Positions 33,504-44,345 are shown, counted from the first letter of the stretch. The stretch: DNA of 48,034 bases from Saprospiraceae bacterium (GCA_027080725.1 JALWRC010000081.1:1-48034), one strand, 5' to 3'. Made by a program: numbers and translations. The notes: generated from the sequence alone by a model not told the origin.

Positions 33504-33923
33504 TTAATATACGTAACAAATCAATTCACCCCCGACATTAAGCCTTCTGGCCTCCTTATCTGTCATCACTCCTTTGGAAGTAGAGACAATAGCAATCCCC
33601 AATCCATTAATAATCCGGGGGATTTCTGTTGCTTTAGCATACTTTCGCAAGCCAAGCTTACTGATTCTACCCAACTTTTTAATGACCGGGCTACCATCTT
33701 TCGGGTCATATTTTATAGCAATCCTGATGATGGGCAAACCTTTGTCGGTGGTATCAAATTTATATTTCAAAATATATCCCTGATCATACAAAATCTCCGT
33801 AATCTTCTTTTTCATTTTAGAAGATGGAATGGTAACTACCGTATGTCCCGCCCGCTGTGCGTTTCTCAGACGCGTCAAATAATCGGCGATAGGGTCTGTA
33901 ACTTTAACTTTTATATCACTCAT
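33504..33923 (-). CDS. rpsH: 30S ribosomal protein S8
   Basis: 139 residues from the ATG at 33923 (MSDIKVKVTDPIADYLTRLR). The frame is open to 33971, overlapping rpsN, but S8 homology begins here. C-terminal GLGIAIVSTSKGVMTDKEAR and GGELICYVY are typical. In E. coli S8 represses the spc operon through its own mRNA. Confidence 0.95.
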   Translation of the reverse strand: MSDIKVKVTDPIADYLTRLRNAQRAGHTVVTIPSSKMKKKITEILYDQGYILKYKFDTTDKGLPIIRIAIKYDPKDGSPVIKKLGRISKLGLRKYAKATEIPRIINGLGIAIVSTSKGVMTDKEARRLNVGGELICYVY

Positions 33924-33933
33924 CTTTCTAAAT

Positions 33934-34203
33934 TTACCAACTTGCTTTTGTAATTCCTGGAATAATACCATTTAATGCCATTTCTCTCAGTTTAATCCTG
34001 GAAATACCAAATTTTCTATAATACCCTCTAGGACGACCGGTTATCTGACATCTGTTCTTCAAACGAACGCGAGATGAATTTTTGGGTAATTTGTCCAATT
34101 CCTCCCACAATCCTTGTTCTTTAAGCATTTTGCGTTTTTCAGCATATTTGGCGACCATTCTTTCGCGTTTGCGCTGACGTGCGATGATAGATTTCTTTGA
34201 CAT
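33934..34203 (-). CDS. rpsN: 30S ribosomal protein S14
   Basis: 89 residues: the long zinc-independent form (a single Cys, [19 protein letters not shown]). It ends with [18 protein letters not shown], typical S14. It is 8 bases after rplE. Confidence 0.96.
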   Translation of the reverse strand: MSKKSIIARQRKRERMVAKYAEKRKMLKEQGLWEELDKLPKNSSRVRLKNRCQITGRPRGYYRKFGISRIKLREMALNGIIPGITKASW

Positions 34204-34211
34204 ATTATGTA

Positions 34212-34769
34212 TTAATTTTCTCTATTTTTAAAAGGCAGGCCAAGGGCCTTCAGCAATTCATAAGCTTCCTGGTCCGTCTTGGCAGTCGTGACAAATGATA
34301 TATCCAATCCCTCAATGGAGTGAATCTTGTCGATGTTGATCTCAGGAAAGATAATTTGCTCCGTCACTCCCATATTGTAATTGCCACGTCCATCAAAACT
34401 CTTATCCTTAATGCCGCGAAAGTCGCGCACTCGAGGTAAGGCGACAGAGATAAGGCGATCTAAAAACTCCCACATCATCTCTCTTCTCAATGTCACTTTG
34501 GCACCGATAGTCATTCCCTCTCTCAACTTAAAGTTGGATACACTCTTCTTGGCTACAGTGGGAATCGCTTTCTGTCCGGTGATTTGAGTCAACTCATCCA
34601 AAGCGTACTCGACCAATTTCTTGTCCTGAGTCGCCTTTCCAACACCTCTATTGAGAACGATTTTCTCCAATCTCGGTACTTGCATGACGGAACTATACTC
34701 AAATTTTTCCATCAAATGAGGCATCACTTTTTCCGTATAGGTCTTCTTTAATCTAGGTTGGTAGCTCAT
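34212..34769 (-). CDS. rplE: 50S ribosomal protein L5
   Basis: 185 residues. It has [18 protein letters not shown], the [20 protein letters not shown] block and [17 protein letters not shown]. It binds 5S rRNA and P-site tRNA. Its ATG overlaps the rplX stop by one base (TAATG), suggesting translational coupling. Confidence 0.96.
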   Translation of the reverse strand: MSYQPRLKKTYTEKVMPHLMEKFEYSSVMQVPRLEKIVLNRGVGKATQDKKLVEYALDELTQITGQKAIPTVAKKSVSNFKLREGMTIGAKVTLRREMMWEFLDRLISVALPRVRDFRGIKDKSFDGRGNYNMGVTEQIIFPEINIDKIHSIEGLDISFVTTAKTDQEAYELLKALGLPFKNREN

Positions 34770-35107
34770 TATTTAATAGTTTCTCCTGATTTTTTTGAAT
34801 AACGCACTATTTTGCCATTCTCTACTCTTCGTCCAATACGTGTGGCCGATTTAGATTTAGCATCATAGTATGCGACATTTGAAATAGCGATAGGTGCTTC
34901 AATCTCGAGAATTCCGCCTTTTTGGGTCTCGGTAGGTTTCTGATGCTTCTTCACCAAATTAACCCCTTCTACCAAAACGCGTTGTTTCTTTTTCAACACT
35001 TGGAGCACTCTACCAGTTTGTCCCTTGCTATTCCCTGCAAGAACAATTACAGTATCGCCTTTCTTGATTTTAAACTTGGGTTCGAATCTTTTACTAGCCA
35101 CGTTCAT
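34769..35107 (-). CDS. rplX: 50S ribosomal protein L24
   Basis: 112 residues. KOW motif with [20 protein letters not shown] near residues 12-32 and [14 protein letters not shown] after it. An assembly initiator of the 50S subunit. It is 6 bases after rplN and overlaps rplE by one base. Confidence 0.96.
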   Translation of the reverse strand: MNVASKRFEPKFKIKKGDTVIVLAGNSKGQTGRVLQVLKKKQRVLVEGVNLVKKHQKPTETQKGGILEIEAPIAISNVAYYDAKSKSATRIGRRVENGKIVRYSKKSGETIK

Positions 35108-35113
35108 TAAAAT

Positions 35114-35482
35114 TTAAAGCACTTCTGGTGCCAATGAAACAATACGCATATAATCTTTTTCACGGAGCTCACGAGCGACAGGACCAAAGATACGAGTACC
35201 TCGAGGTTCCTCAGCAGCGTTCAGCAAAACACATGCGTTGTCATCAAAACGGATATAGGTTCCGTCCTTGCGCCGCAATTCTTTTTTGGTCCTAACCACC
35301 ACCGCACGAGTAACCGTACCCTTTTTGATGCCCCCCGCCGGAGTGGCAGACTTTACGGTCACGACGATCATATCCCCAACCGAGGCGTATCTACGCCCGG
35401 AGCCACCTAATACACGGATACACAACACTTCGGTCGCGCCGGAATTATCAGCTACTTTTAATCTCGTCTCCTGTTGAATCAT
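35114..35482 (-). CDS. rplN: 50S ribosomal protein L14
   Basis: 122 residues, near-invariant L14. [60 protein letters not shown] and the end [10 protein letters not shown]. Contacts 30S in an intersubunit bridge. Confidence 0.97.
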   Translation of the reverse strand: MIQQETRLKVADNSGATEVLCIRVLGGSGRRYASVGDMIVVTVKSATPAGGIKKGTVTRAVVVRTKKELRRKDGTYIRFDDNACVLLNAAEEPRGTRIFGPVARELREKDYMRIVSLAPEVL

Positions 35483-35504
35483 TTTATACGGATTTTAATC
35501 TTAT

Positions 35505-35771
35505 TTATTTAGCTTTTTCAATAATTTCGCTAACGCGCCATGATTTGCGCTTGCTCAATGGTCTTGTCTCGACAATTCTCACTTTGTCTCCGACCCCGCA
35601 ATCATTGTTTTCGTCATGAGCGATAAACTTTTTGGACATCTTGACCATCTTCCCATATTTGGGGTGCTGAAGTCGACGTTCGACTAATACGCTGACGGAT
35701 TTTTCCATCTTATCTGATACGACGATGCCCACTCTTTGTTTGCGCCTCTTGGTATGTTTAACTACTGACAT
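35505..35771 (-). CDS. rpsQ: 30S ribosomal protein S17
   Basis: 88 residues. OB-fold with [39 protein letters not shown] and [17 protein letters not shown]. Primary 16S rRNA binder. Confidence 0.96.
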   Translation of the reverse strand: MSVVKHTKRRKQRVGIVVSDKMEKSVSVLVERRLQHPKYGKMVKMSKKFIAHDENNDCGVGDKVRIVETRPLSKRKSWRVSEIIEKAK

Positions 35772-35799
35772 GAATGATATTCTTTAATTATATTTCTGT

Positions 35800-36063
35800 T
35801 TAGTGCCCTTTTCTTCTACGTCTTCTAATATTCCCTCTCTTCGCCAATTCCTCTTCCGACATTTTAGCGAGTTCGCGGCGTCTTATTTCTGTATTAAGGC
35901 GAGCGATATCCCTCCTCAATACTCTTATATCGATAGGACTTTCCAATCCCTTAATCGCATGATCAAATTTGAGGAGTTCGTAATCGGACTGAGCTGCTTC
36001 CAACTCTTTGTACAAATCTTCCTCGGTCATATTGGACAGTTCTTGCTGTTTTTTTGTTGCCAT
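35800..36063 (-). CDS. rpmC: 50S ribosomal protein L29
   Basis: 87 residues, longer than the common 60-70. The L29 helical hairpin (MTEEDLYKELEAAQSDYELL, RVLRRDIARLNTEIRRREL) is intact; the extra C-terminal stretch KMSEEELAKRGNIRRRRRKGH is an Arg-rich extension. Near the peptide exit. Confidence 0.94.
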   Translation of the reverse strand: MATKKQQELSNMTEEDLYKELEAAQSDYELLKFDHAIKGLESPIDIRVLRRDIARLNTEIRRRELAKMSEEELAKRGNIRRRRRKGH

Positions 36064-36080
36064 TTTAAGGATTTTTTCAG

Positions 36081-36500
36081 TTAATCAACGTAATCAGGAC
36101 GGATGGATATCTTTGTTTGGACCGGCAACTTCTGAGCTGCCAATCTCAAGGCCTGCATGGCTGTTTCCCTTGTTACCCCATCGATCTCAAACATAATGGT
36201 CCCGGGCTTTACCACTGCCACATAATGATCCAAAGCTCCTTTACCTTTACCCATACGCACTTCTTGTGGCTTAGAGGTAATCGGTTTATCCGGAAAAATT
36301 CGAATCCAGACCTTACCTTCCCTTTTCATGTGGCGCGTCATGGCAATACGGGCAGATTCTATCTGCCGACTGGTGATGAATGCCTCGTTTAAAGACTTCA
36401 ACCCAAACGAGCCAAATGCCACGCGATGCCCCCTTTGAGCAATCCCTTTGATTCGTCCCTTTTGCGTCTTTCTATATTTGGTTCTTTTCGGTTGTAACAT
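36081..36500 (-). CDS. rplP: 50S ribosomal protein L16
   Basis: 139 residues. [59 protein letters not shown]. It organises A-site tRNA binding. Its upstream gap of 106 bases holds a good internal promoter, so rplP and later genes may be transcribed partly independently. Confidence 0.96.
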   Translation of the reverse strand: MLQPKRTKYRKTQKGRIKGIAQRGHRVAFGSFGLKSLNEAFITSRQIESARIAMTRHMKREGKVWIRIFPDKPITSKPQEVRMGKGKGALDHYVAVVKPGTIMFEIDGVTRETAMQALRLAAQKLPVQTKISIRPDYVD

Positions 36501-36556
36501 GGTCTAATTTGTATTAAATTGTAACTCTGTTTCTCTGCCTTTCGTCAAAAGTGGTG

Positions 36557-36564
36557 CAAAGGTA
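36557..36564 (-). promoter_or_regulatory. Internal promoter before rplP
   Basis: TACCTTTG on the minus strand, exact TAnnTTTG match, continuing TTTGCACCAC. The identical TACCTTTGCAC occurs at the rpsL promoter. It lies in the 106-base gap after rpsC, one of the longest gaps in the cluster. Confidence 0.65.
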
Positions 36565-36606
36565 CTACTTTTAACTGTATTTGCAGTAAAATTATCTTCT
36601 TCTTAT

Positions 36607-37311
36607 TTATCTTCTTCGTCCCCGCTGTTGACCGCGCTGTTGACGTTTCTTCTTCTGAACGCCTACATTGGGAGACAAATCGCGTTTGCCCAGTACTTCT
36701 CCTTTACAAATCCACACTTTAATACCGATTTTTCCATAAATCGTCAAGGCTTCATTCAACGCATAATCAATGTCTGCCCTAAAGGTATGCAAAGGAATTC
36801 GTCCATCCTTATACTCTTCCGAACGAGCCATCTCCGCTCCATTGAGTCTTCCTGAAATGCGCACTTTAATCCCTTCAGCGTTTGCACGCATGGTTGATTG
36901 GATGGCCATTTTAATCGCTCTTCTGTAGTTGACCCGGTTTTCCAATTGTCTTGCTATGGATTCGCCGACAATATTGGCATCCAATTCCGGATTGCGAATT
37001 TCGATGATGTTAATCTGAACATCCTTACCAATCAACTTTTTCAATTCTTCTCGGATGCTATCAACTTCTGTTCCTCCCTTACCGATAATGATACCGGGAC
37101 GCGAAGTATGGATAGAAACGGTAACGCGATTAAGTGTTCGTTCGATAATAACTCTCGATATCCCCCCCTTGGAGATACGCGCCTTTAGATAACGTCTGAT
37201 CTGGTGATCTCCAACGACATTCTTGGCAAAGTTCTTCTTATCGAACCAATTGGAATCCCATCCTCGGATGATTCCTAATCTGTTACCTATGGGATTAGTC
37301 TTTTGACCCAT
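36607..37311 (-). CDS. rpsC: 30S ribosomal protein S3
   Basis: 234 residues. A KH domain with [20 protein letters not shown] at about 75-95 and the C-terminal [20 protein letters not shown]. It ends in an Arg/Gln-rich tail ([15 protein letters not shown]). Lines the mRNA entry channel. Confidence 0.97.
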   Translation of the reverse strand: MGQKTNPIGNRLGIIRGWDSNWFDKKNFAKNVVGDHQIRRYLKARISKGGISRVIIERTLNRVTVSIHTSRPGIIIGKGGTEVDSIREELKKLIGKDVQINIIEIRNPELDANIVGESIARQLENRVNYRRAIKMAIQSTMRANAEGIKVRISGRLNGAEMARSEEYKDGRIPLHTFRADIDYALNEALTIYGKIGIKVWICKGEVLGKRDLSPNVGVQKKKRQQRGQQRGRRR

Positions 37312-37331
37312 GTTTGATTATTTTTAAGTTA

Positions 37332-37739
37332 TTAATCTTCGTTAGTTACTGCCACTTCCTCCTCTTCCGTTGCTCCTTCCTCGGTGCCCAATGGAATGCG
37401 ATTCTCCAATACAATTGTAACGTGGCATGTGCGCTTGCGAATACGGTGGGCTCTACCATGTGGAGCCGGTCGAAAACGTTTCAACATTGCTCCTTCGTCC
37501 ACCCAAATACGCTTGATATACAAATCATGATCATCTGCTTCCGCTTCGCCGTCCGTCTTGTACTCCCAATTGGCGATGGCAGAGTACAGTAACTTTTCTA
37601 TCCAGGTAGCGGCCTCCCGCTTCGTGTACTTAAGCGTATTCAAGGCTTGATCCGCATCATTGCAGCGTATCAAATTAGCCACCATTCGCATTTTGCGAGC
37701 GGACATTGGCACATTTCTTAATTTAGCTATTGCTTCCAT
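37332..37739 (-). CDS. rplV: 50S ribosomal protein L22
   Basis: 135 residues. MEAIAKLRNVPMSARKMRMV and the hairpin-loop region KRIWVDEGAMLKRFRPAPHG, which lines the exit tunnel, are standard. The last 20 residues are an acidic Glu-rich tail that many L22 proteins lack. Confidence 0.96.
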   Translation of the reverse strand: MEAIAKLRNVPMSARKMRMVANLIRCNDADQALNTLKYTKREAATWIEKLLYSAIANWEYKTDGEAEADDHDLYIKRIWVDEGAMLKRFRPAPHGRAHRIRKRTCHVTIVLENRIPLGTEEGATEEEEVAVTNED

Positions 37740-37768
37740 CTTATTCAGATAAGTTGATTGATATATTA

Positions 37769-38038
37769 TTATTTCTTTCTATTTCCAGAGTGACCACGGA
37801 AAAGCCTGGTGGGAGAGAACTCGCCCAACTTATGCCCTACCATATTCTCCGTTATAAATACAGGGACAAAAGTCTTACCGTTATGGACAGCAATGGTTAA
37901 CCCCACCATATCGGGAATAATCATTGATGATCTCGACCACGTTTTGATTACATTCTTGCGGCCTGAATCATGCGCTCTTGCGATCTTTGTAAGCAACTTA
38001 TGATAAACGTAAGGCCCTTTTTTGATTGATCGTGCCAT
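37769..38038 (-). CDS. rpsS: 30S ribosomal protein S19
   Basis: 89 residues. [35 protein letters not shown], and [17 protein letters not shown]. Pairs with S13 in the 30S head. Confidence 0.97.
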   Translation of the reverse strand: MARSIKKGPYVYHKLLTKIARAHDSGRKNVIKTWSRSSMIIPDMVGLTIAVHNGKTFVPVFITENMVGHKLGEFSPTRLFRGHSGNRKK

Positions 38039-38105
38039 ATTCTAATTATTAAATATTTATAATCTTAATTTTTATTCCAAACAATTCCTACGACGGTCCG
38101 GTCAA

Positions 38106-38945
38106 CTATCGTTTGCTCTTTTTCTTCTTTCGTTTAGAAATAATGAGCTTATTGGACGGCTTTGTTTTGCTACGCGTTTTTTGGCCTTTGGCAAAGATAC
38201 CCGTTCGCGACCTGGGGTGTCCACCGGACGCCCGGCCTTCACCTCCACCCATCGGGTGATCGACAGGGTTCATCGCAACCCCTCTTGTGCGAGGCCGCCG
38301 CCCCAACCATCTTTTCCTTCCTGCCTTTCCGAGCTTTTGCAACTGGTTATCCGGATTGGATACTTGTCCGATGGTTGCTCTACAGGTCAAAAGAATTTTG
38401 CGCACCTCACCGGAAGGTAGTTTGATAATGGCATATTTGCCTTCTCTACCGACCATAGTAGCATAGTTGCCCGCACTTCTGGCGATAGCTGCCCCCTTGC
38501 CCGGCTGCATTTCTATGGCATGTATACTGGTTCCCAAAGGTACTTCAGATAAATACAACGTATTGCCCAAGTCAGGAGACGCTCCTTTGCCGGAGATAAT
38601 TTTCTGTCCAACTTCGATTCCCCTGGGAGCAAGAATATATCGCTTTTCTCCGTCTGCATATGCCACCAATGCGATGTATGCAGTTCTGTTCGGATCGTAC
38701 TCGACACTCTTTACTGTCGCAGGAATACCGTCCTTCGTGCGTTTAAAATCCACAACACGATACTTCCTTTTATTTCCACCACCGATATAGCGCATAGTCA
38801 TTTTTCCGGTGTTATTCCTACCACCGGATTTCTTGACACCGCGTGTCAATGATTTTTCCGGAGTTGCAGTAGTCAATTCCTCGTAAGTATTGCTCACTCT
38901 AAAACGCAATCCCGGTGTAATCGGCTTAAACTTTTTAACTGGCAT
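38106..38945 (-). CDS. rplB: 50S ribosomal protein L2
   Basis: 279 residues. It has [20 protein letters not shown] near the start and the peptidyl-transferase-contacting [18 protein letters not shown] near 225-242 with the conserved His. It ends Lys-rich. Essential for subunit association. Confidence 0.97.
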   Translation of the reverse strand: MPVKKFKPITPGLRFRVSNTYEELTTATPEKSLTRGVKKSGGRNNTGKMTMRYIGGGNKRKYRVVDFKRTKDGIPATVKSVEYDPNRTAYIALVAYADGEKRYILAPRGIEVGQKIISGKGASPDLGNTLYLSEVPLGTSIHAIEMQPGKGAAIARSAGNYATMVGREGKYAIIKLPSGEVRKILLTCRATIGQVSNPDNQLQKLGKAGRKRWLGRRPRTRGVAMNPVDHPMGGGEGRASGGHPRSRTGIFAKGQKTRSKTKPSNKLIISKRKKKKSKR

Positions 38946-38971
38946 AATTTACCGCTTTAATGTATTTTTAA

Positions 38972-39265
38972 TTAAATATCACCATAAATGTCAATAGTAT
39001 CCCCTTCTATCAGTGTCACTATTGCTTTCTTATAGGATGGTTTTCTTCCTGTAATAATTCTCGAACGCGTGGATCTGTTTTTTATCTTCGATGGCATAAT
39101 TAAGGTATTGACACTGTTGACGACTACCCCATAACGCTTTTCGACTGCTTTGGCAATTTCAATCTTATTGGCATTCTTGTTAACGATGAAAGTGTACTGA
39201 CCTTTGTTTTCAACAAGGTCTTCCGCCTTCTCCGTGATCACAGGTTTTATTAATATGGTTTTCAT
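38972..39265 (-). CDS. rplW: 50S ribosomal protein L23
   Basis: 97 residues from the ATG at 39265 (MKTILIKPVITEKAEDL). Six extra in-frame residues upstream are not part of L23. YTFIVNKNANKIEIAKAVEK is the typical core. Docking site at the tunnel exit for trigger factor and SRP. Confidence 0.94.
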   Translation of the reverse strand: MKTILIKPVITEKAEDLVENKGQYTFIVNKNANKIEIAKAVEKRYGVVVNSVNTLIMPSKIKNRSTRSRIITGRKPSYKKAIVTLIEGDTIDIYGDI

Positions 39266-39286
39266 AACTGAAAAGATTTTCAAATT

Positions 39287-39910
39287 TTAAACTAGTGCAT
39301 TTAACTGCTCAACCGCTCCTTCTGATAAAATCATTTTGCCACCATTCAACATATCATATGGATTGAGGTCAGAAGCTCTGCGAATAAATACTTTTGGAAT
39401 ATTGCGACCTGAGCGATAGATGTTCTTATCCATTTCCGGAAGTACCAATAAGCTCTTCTGGTCTTTCAGACCTAACTTTTCAAGAATACTAACATACGCT
39501 TTGGTCTTTGGGGCTTCAAACGTAAAATCCTCGATGACTACAATTTGATCATTTTGCGCCTTATCCGACAATACGGATTTTTTGGCTAAGCGCTTTACCT
39601 TTTTATTCAATTTTAAGGTATACTTCCTCGGCCGGGGACCAAAAACACGTCCTCCTCCTCTGTAAATCGGATTCTTTATATCTCCTGCACGAGCGGTACC
39701 TGTCCCTTTTTGTCTTTTGAGCTTACGCCTTGATCCCTTAACTTCACCGCGTTCCTTAGCCTTGTGCGTGCCTTGTCGTTGGTTAGCGAGGTACTGCTTG
39801 ACCGCAAGGTAAACCACATGCTCATTGGGCTCGATACCAAAGACCTCGTCTGAGAGCTCAATGGTGCGTCCTGTACTTTGCCCTTCCGTATTTAAAATAT
39901 CCACTTTCAT
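39287..39910 (-). CDS. rplD: 50S ribosomal protein L4
   Basis: 207 residues from the ATG at 39910 (MKVDILNTEGQSTG). The open frame extends to 39970, but those twenty residues do not match L4. The tunnel-loop KRQKGTGTARAGDIKNPIYR and GGGRVFGPRPRKY are intact. In E. coli L4 represses its own operon. Confidence 0.95.
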   Translation of the reverse strand: MKVDILNTEGQSTGRTIELSDEVFGIEPNEHVVYLAVKQYLANQRQGTHKAKERGEVKGSRRKLKRQKGTGTARAGDIKNPIYRGGGRVFGPRPRKYTLKLNKKVKRLAKKSVLSDKAQNDQIVVIEDFTFEAPKTKAYVSILEKLGLKDQKSLLVLPEMDKNIYRSGRNIPKVFIRRASDLNPYDMLNGGKMILSEGAVEQLNALV

Positions 39911-39978
39911 GGTAAGAGTTTTTAAATTGTTCAAAACATCTACAGCGATTTGCCGATCTGCTGAAGACATCTAATTAT

Positions 39979-40599
39979 TTACTTTTCGATAATAACGTAT
40001 GATCCTTTGTGTCCCGGAAGTGCTCCCTTGATGAGTATCAGGTTTTTTTCAGGGAAGATTTTAACGACCTCCAAATTCTGAATTTTAACGCGATCGGTAC
40101 CGGTACGTCCGGCCATTCGCATTCCTTTAAATACCCTGGCAGGATAAGACGCCGCTCCAATCGAACCCGGAGCACGCAATCTGTTGTGCTGACCGTGAGT
40201 AGCATCTCCTACACCGCGGAATCCATGACGCTTAACCACACCTTGGAATCCTTTCCCCTTACTTACACCAATCACATTGACAAAATCTCCGCGCTCAAAA
40301 ACATCACTGGCAGTAAGGGTATCCCCTAAATTGACAGGAATATCAAAATCTCTAAACTCGACCACTTTGCGCTTTGGGGAGCTATTCGCTTTGGCAAAAT
40401 GTCCTTGCAAAGCCTTCGATGTATTCTTTTCTTTTTTGGAGCCGGTGGCCAACTGAACCGCATTGTATTGATCTGTCTCCTCTGTTTTTACCTGAGTAAC
40501 GACATTGGGCTCAGCCAATACAACCGTACAGGGGATTTGCTTTCCCTGTTCGTCATATATGCTGGTCATACCTATTTTTGTTCCTATTAATCCGTTCAC
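39979..40599 (-). CDS. rplC: 50S ribosomal protein L3
   Basis: 206 residues. [36 protein letters not shown], and the [20 protein letters not shown] block with the modifiable Gln that prmB methylates in E. coli. It is 114 bases after rpsJ; no promoter is evident in that gap. Confidence 0.96.
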   Translation of the reverse strand: MNGLIGTKIGMTSIYDEQGKQIPCTVVLAEPNVVTQVKTEETDQYNAVQLATGSKKEKNTSKALQGHFAKANSSPKRKVVEFRDFDIPVNLGDTLTASDVFERGDFVNVIGVSKGKGFQGVVKRHGFRGVGDATHGQHNRLRAPGSIGAASYPARVFKGMRMAGRTGTDRVKIQNLEVVKIFPEKNLILIKGALPGHKGSYVIIEK

Positions 40600-40713
40600 G
40601 GCTATAGTATTTTTAGTGGTTAAAATTTACTCCGAACCCTACTCAACACGAGCGCAGTTCAGAAAACATATAAAAATCGCTTGCAATAATAATCTGTTAC
40701 AAGCTATCCGGAT

Positions 40714-41022
40714 TTACGAGAGTTTCACCTGGATATCCACACCACTTGGTAGTTCGAGCTTAGATAAAGCATCTACTGTCTTAGGCGTCGGTGTATAAAT
40801 CTCGATCAATCGTTTATGCGTCCTCAATTGAAACTGCTCACGAGATTTTTTATTGACGTGCGGGGAGCGCAAGACAGTAAAAATTTGTTTCTCTGTGGGC
40901 AGCGGAATCGGACCAGATACAACAGCGCCGCTTGTGCGTACTGTCTTAATAATTTTCTCCGTGGACTTATCTACCAAATTGTGGTCATAAGAACGAAGCT
41001 TAATTCTGATTTTTTGATTCAT
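40714..41022 (-). CDS. rpsJ: 30S ribosomal protein S10
   Basis: 102 residues. [40 protein letters not shown], and [19 protein letters not shown]. It is also the NusE component of antitermination complexes. It follows fusA by 37 bases, with no tuf between. Confidence 0.97.
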   Translation of the reverse strand: MNQKIRIKLRSYDHNLVDKSTEKIIKTVRTSGAVVSGPIPLPTEKQIFTVLRSPHVNKKSREQFQLRTHKRLIEIYTPTPKTVDALSKLELPSGVDIQVKLS

Positions 41023-41059
41023 TACCTCTTTTATTTATAAAATATTCTAATTCTGTTTT

Positions 41060-43195
41060 TTAAACGTTGACTTCGCCCTTTGCCTTCTTAATCACCTCAT
41101 CCGCGATATTCTTAGGCGTGGGGGCATAGTGAGAAAATTCCATGGTGGAACTCGCTCTTCCCGATGTAATCGTACGCAGTGCCGTCACATATCCAAACAT
41201 CTCAGATAAAGGCACATCGGCCTGTATCGCGACGGCTCCGCCGGTGCGTGGCTCCTGGCCCTTGGGCAATCCCCTTCTTCGGTTTAAGTCTCCAATAACC
41301 GGACCGACATACTCCTCAGGAGTCACTACTTCCAATTTCATGATAGGCTCCAACAACTGCGGATTGGTCTTGGATGCCGCTGCACGAAATCCTTCCTTTG
41401 CACACAATTCAAAAGCAATCGGTTTAGAATCCACAGGGTGCGTCTGACCATCATAGACGCGCACTTTCATGCTGTCCAGATTGTAACCCGCCAAGACTCC
41501 GTTATCCATCATTGCCTCAAACCCTTTGATGATAGATGGAATCAATTCCCTTGGAATAGAGCCTCCAAAAATATCATTGACAAATTGCAATCGCTTTTTA
41601 CCGCTGGTAAACTCATCACTTTCCAAAAATTCTTCATCGGCCGGACCCAATTCAAAAGACATTTGAGCAAATAAACCGGATCCTCCGGTTTGCTTCTTCA
41701 AACGCTCCGTATGATCTACGGTCTTGGTTAGTGCCTCTTTATAACTCACTTGTGGTTGTCCTTGATTACAATCCACTTTGAATTCCCTCTTGAGTCGATC
41801 GACAATAATCTCCAAATGCAACTCGCCCATTCCGCTGATAATCGTCTGATTGGTATCTTCGTCGTAACGTACCTTGAAGGTAGGATCCTCTTCTGCCAAT
41901 TTCGCCAAGGCCATCCCCAACCGGTCCAAATCTTTCTGCGACTTAGGCTCGACGGCGACCCCAATAACGGGCTCCGGAAAGGACATGCTCTCCAATACGA
42001 TAGGATGACCGGGTTCACATAAGGCATCTCCGGTACGTATATCTTTGAATCCCACTCCGGCGGCAATGTCTCCTGCCTCCACTTTATCAACCGGATTTTG
42101 TTTATTGGCGTGCATCTGATAGAGTCGTGAGATACGCTCTTTCTTGTCCGTGCGCGAGTTGACGATATAACTCCCGGCATCCAATTGTCCGGAGTAAATC
42201 CGCATAAACGAAAGACGGCCTACATAAGGATCCGTCGCAATCTTAAAGCAAAGCGCCGTAAAAGGATCGTCTATCGTGGGTTTTCTAAATTCGGGTTGCT
42301 CCGTCTTGGGATTAATGCCTTCGATCATTCCCTTGTCCAACGGAGAGGGCAAAAAGGCACAACTCGCGTTGAGCAATGCTTGCACCCCTTTATTCTTAAA
42401 TGCTGACCCGCAAAGGATAGGAGTCATGCTCATGTCGATTACAGCAGCCCTAATCGCAGCACGCATCTCATCGGCTGAAATGGAATCCGGGTCTTCAAAA
42501 TATTTCTCCATCAAAGACTCGTCGTATTCTGCCACCGCTTCCAACAATTTTTCTTTGTATTCAGCCACCGTATCTACGAGGTCTTCAGGTATCGGCACCA
42601 CCTCATAACTCATCCCTTGATCCTCATCATTCCAGATGATGGCTTCATTGGTGATAAGATCAACTACCCCTTTAAAATTCTCTTCTGCACCAATCGGCAC
42701 TTGGAGAGGAATCGCATTGGCACCCAATTTTTCACGAATATCATTGACAACATTAAAGAAGTCCGCCCCTGAGCGGTCCATTTTGTTGACGAAACCTATA
42801 CGAGGAACGCGGTATTTGTCCGCCTGGCGCCATACGGTCTCCGATTGTGGCTCGACACCCGATACCGCACAAAACAATGCAACAGCACCGTCCAATACAC
42901 GTAAAGAACGCTCCACCTCTACCGTAAAGTCAACGTGACCCGGCGTATCAATGATATTGATATCATAGGTCTTATCTTTCCAATTCCAAGACACTTTTGT
43001 AGCAGCAGAGGTAATGGTAATACCTCGTTCTTTCTCCTGCTCCATGTGGTCCATGGTGGCAGCGCCGTCGTGCACTTCACCAATTTTATGGGTCATACCG
43101 GTATAGTACAGAATTCGCTCTGTCGTAGTGGTCTTCCCTGCGTCGATGTGCGCAGCGATTCCGATATTCCTCAATAAACTAAGATCTTTTGCCAT
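41060..43195 (-). CDS. fusA: Elongation factor G
   Basis: 711 residues. GTPase motifs: [19 protein letters not shown] near 15-33, [25 protein letters not shown]. Domains II to V follow, including the domain IV segment [11 protein letters not shown] and the C-terminal [12 protein letters not shown]. Catalyses tRNA-mRNA translocation. It lies in its conserved place after rpsG. Confidence 0.97.
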   Translation of the reverse strand: MAKDLSLLRNIGIAAHIDAGKTTTTERILYYTGMTHKIGEVHDGAATMDHMEQEKERGITITSAATKVSWNWKDKTYDINIIDTPGHVDFTVEVERSLRVLDGAVALFCAVSGVEPQSETVWRQADKYRVPRIGFVNKMDRSGADFFNVVNDIREKLGANAIPLQVPIGAEENFKGVVDLITNEAIIWNDEDQGMSYEVVPIPEDLVDTVAEYKEKLLEAVAEYDESLMEKYFEDPDSISADEMRAAIRAAVIDMSMTPILCGSAFKNKGVQALLNASCAFLPSPLDKGMIEGINPKTEQPEFRKPTIDDPFTALCFKIATDPYVGRLSFMRIYSGQLDAGSYIVNSRTDKKERISRLYQMHANKQNPVDKVEAGDIAAGVGFKDIRTGDALCEPGHPIVLESMSFPEPVIGVAVEPKSQKDLDRLGMALAKLAEEDPTFKVRYDEDTNQTIISGMGELHLEIIVDRLKREFKVDCNQGQPQVSYKEALTKTVDHTERLKKQTGGSGLFAQMSFELGPADEEFLESDEFTSGKKRLQFVNDIFGGSIPRELIPSIIKGFEAMMDNGVLAGYNLDSMKVRVYDGQTHPVDSKPIAFELCAKEGFRAAASKTNPQLLEPIMKLEVVTPEEYVGPVIGDLNRRRGLPKGQEPRTGGAVAIQADVPLSEMFGYVTALRTITSGRASSTMEFSHYAPTPKNIADEVIKKAKGEVNV

Positions 43196-43219
43196 GTTAT
43201 TCGTTGTGTCGTATTAATT

Positions 43220-43687
43220 TTAAACTCTAAAGTGTGCAAATGCTCGGTTGGCCTCTGCCATTCTATGCATCTCGTCCTTACGCTTGCAAGCACCGCCTTC
43301 ATTATTAAATGCCGCCAAAATCTCCGCCGCCAACTTCTCTGCCATTCCTTTCCCGCCTCGTGCACGAGCATAACGAATCAACCATTTCATACCAATAGAA
43401 ACCCTTCTCTTTGCAGGTATCTCCGTAGGAATCTGAAACGTCGCTCCACCAATCCGCTTGGAGCGAACCTCTAAGTGGGGGGTCGCATTGACCAAGGCTT
43501 TCTTAAATACCTCGTGCGGATTCTCTTCATTGCGCTTCGTCACGATGTCCATCGCATCATAGTAGATTTTCATCGCCACCGTCTTCTTTCCCTTCAACAT
43601 TAAGTTATTGATAAACTGGGTCACCAACGGGTCATTATACCTGGGATCCGGGGCGATGTATCTCTTTTTTGGCTTCTTTTTCCTCAT
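43220..43687 (-). CDS. rpsG: 30S ribosomal protein S7
   Basis: 155 residues. [36 protein letters not shown], and the C-terminal [14 protein letters not shown]. Binds the 3' domain of 16S rRNA. The codons for GMKWL near 98-102 carry an exact 16-base copy of dispersed word A, so the word is compatible with an essential conserved gene. Confidence 0.97.
   Translation of the reverse strand: MRKKKPKKRYIAPDPRYNDPLVTQFINNLMLKGKKTVAMKIYYDAMDIVTKRNEENPHEVFKKALVNATPHLEVRSKRIGGATFQIPTEIPAKRRVSIGMKWLIRYARARGGKGMAEKLAAEILAAFNNEGGACKRKDEMHRMAEANRAFAHFRV
43378..43393 (-). repeat. Dispersed word A, exact 16-base copy inside rpsG
   Basis: GGTATGAAATGGTTGA on the coding strand, read GMKWL. It cannot be an insertion, since rpsG is full length and conserved around it. 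Confidence 0.85.
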
Positions 43688-43726
43688 AACAAATCAATGA
43701 TATTTTATATAGGTTGATTGCTTTTA

Positions 43727-44101
43727 TTATTTCTTAGGTCTCTTTGTTCCGTACTTAGATCGGCTCTGCTTCCTATCCGAAACACCCGCCGTATCAAGTG
43801 CCCCACGAATAATCGTATAGCGCACACCGGGCAAATCCTTCACCCTACCTCCTCTAATCAGTACGATGGAGTGCTCCTGCAAGTTGTGCCCTTCTCCGGG
43901 GATATAACATATCACCTCCACCCCGTTGGTCAAGCGAACCTTTGCCACTTTTCGCAGCGCTGAGTTCGGCTTCTTAGGTGTAGTGGTGTATACTCTCGTA
44001 CAAACCCCTCGCTTTTGCGGACAAGCATTGAGCGCTCTGGTCTTGGAGACCGTCACGATCTTCTTTCTTCCTTTACGTACCAATTGGTTGATTGTAGGCA
44101 T
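43727..44101 (-). CDS. rpsL: 30S ribosomal protein S12
   Basis: 124 residues. [32 protein letters not shown] and [18 protein letters not shown]. Lys43 and Lys88, the residues where streptomycin-resistance changes usually fall, are both the wild-type Lys. First gene of the ribosomal cluster; it has the best promoter of the cluster upstream. Confidence 0.97.
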   Translation of the reverse strand: MPTINQLVRKGRKKIVTVSKTRALNACPQKRGVCTRVYTTTPKKPNSALRKVAKVRLTNGVEVICYIPGEGHNLQEHSIVLIRGGRVKDLPGVRYTIIRGALDTAGVSDRKQSRSKYGTKRPKK

Positions 44102-44164
44102 AAAATTCTATTATATTTTACAATGTAAATCCTTATTTCATTTACCCCTTTTCAAAAGAGAGTG

Positions 44165-44198
44165 CAAAGGTATAGCTTTTTTGCTTACTGACAACAAA
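44165..44198 (-). promoter_or_regulatory. Main promoter of the str-S10-spc-alpha cluster
   Basis: TACCTTTG (44165-44172) with TTTG at 44195-44198, 22-base spacer, on the minus strand. The box continues as TTTGCACTC, as at rpsT and infA. 63 bases upstream of rpsL. Confidence 0.75.
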
Positions 44199-44265
44199 AA
44201 ATAGCAAAAAATATTCTCCCTAATTTTTACGCTCTTTTTATCTCCTCTTTCCCATATTATTTGAT

Positions 44266-44345
44266 GGTATGAAATAGTACCACATTTGCTCCGGTCGAAC
44301 CTCTTCCTATCAGCTCTACTCCGGTTCTGACTCACATTTCATACC
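44266..44345. repeat. Outward inverted pair of word A fragments upstream of rpsL
   Basis: GGTATGAAATAGT (44266-44278) and CACATTTCATACC (44333-44345). The outer ten bases of the two arms are perfect reverse complements. About 57 bases separate them, including CCGGTCGAAC and CTCCGGTTC. Not near a stop codon. Confidence 0.65.
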
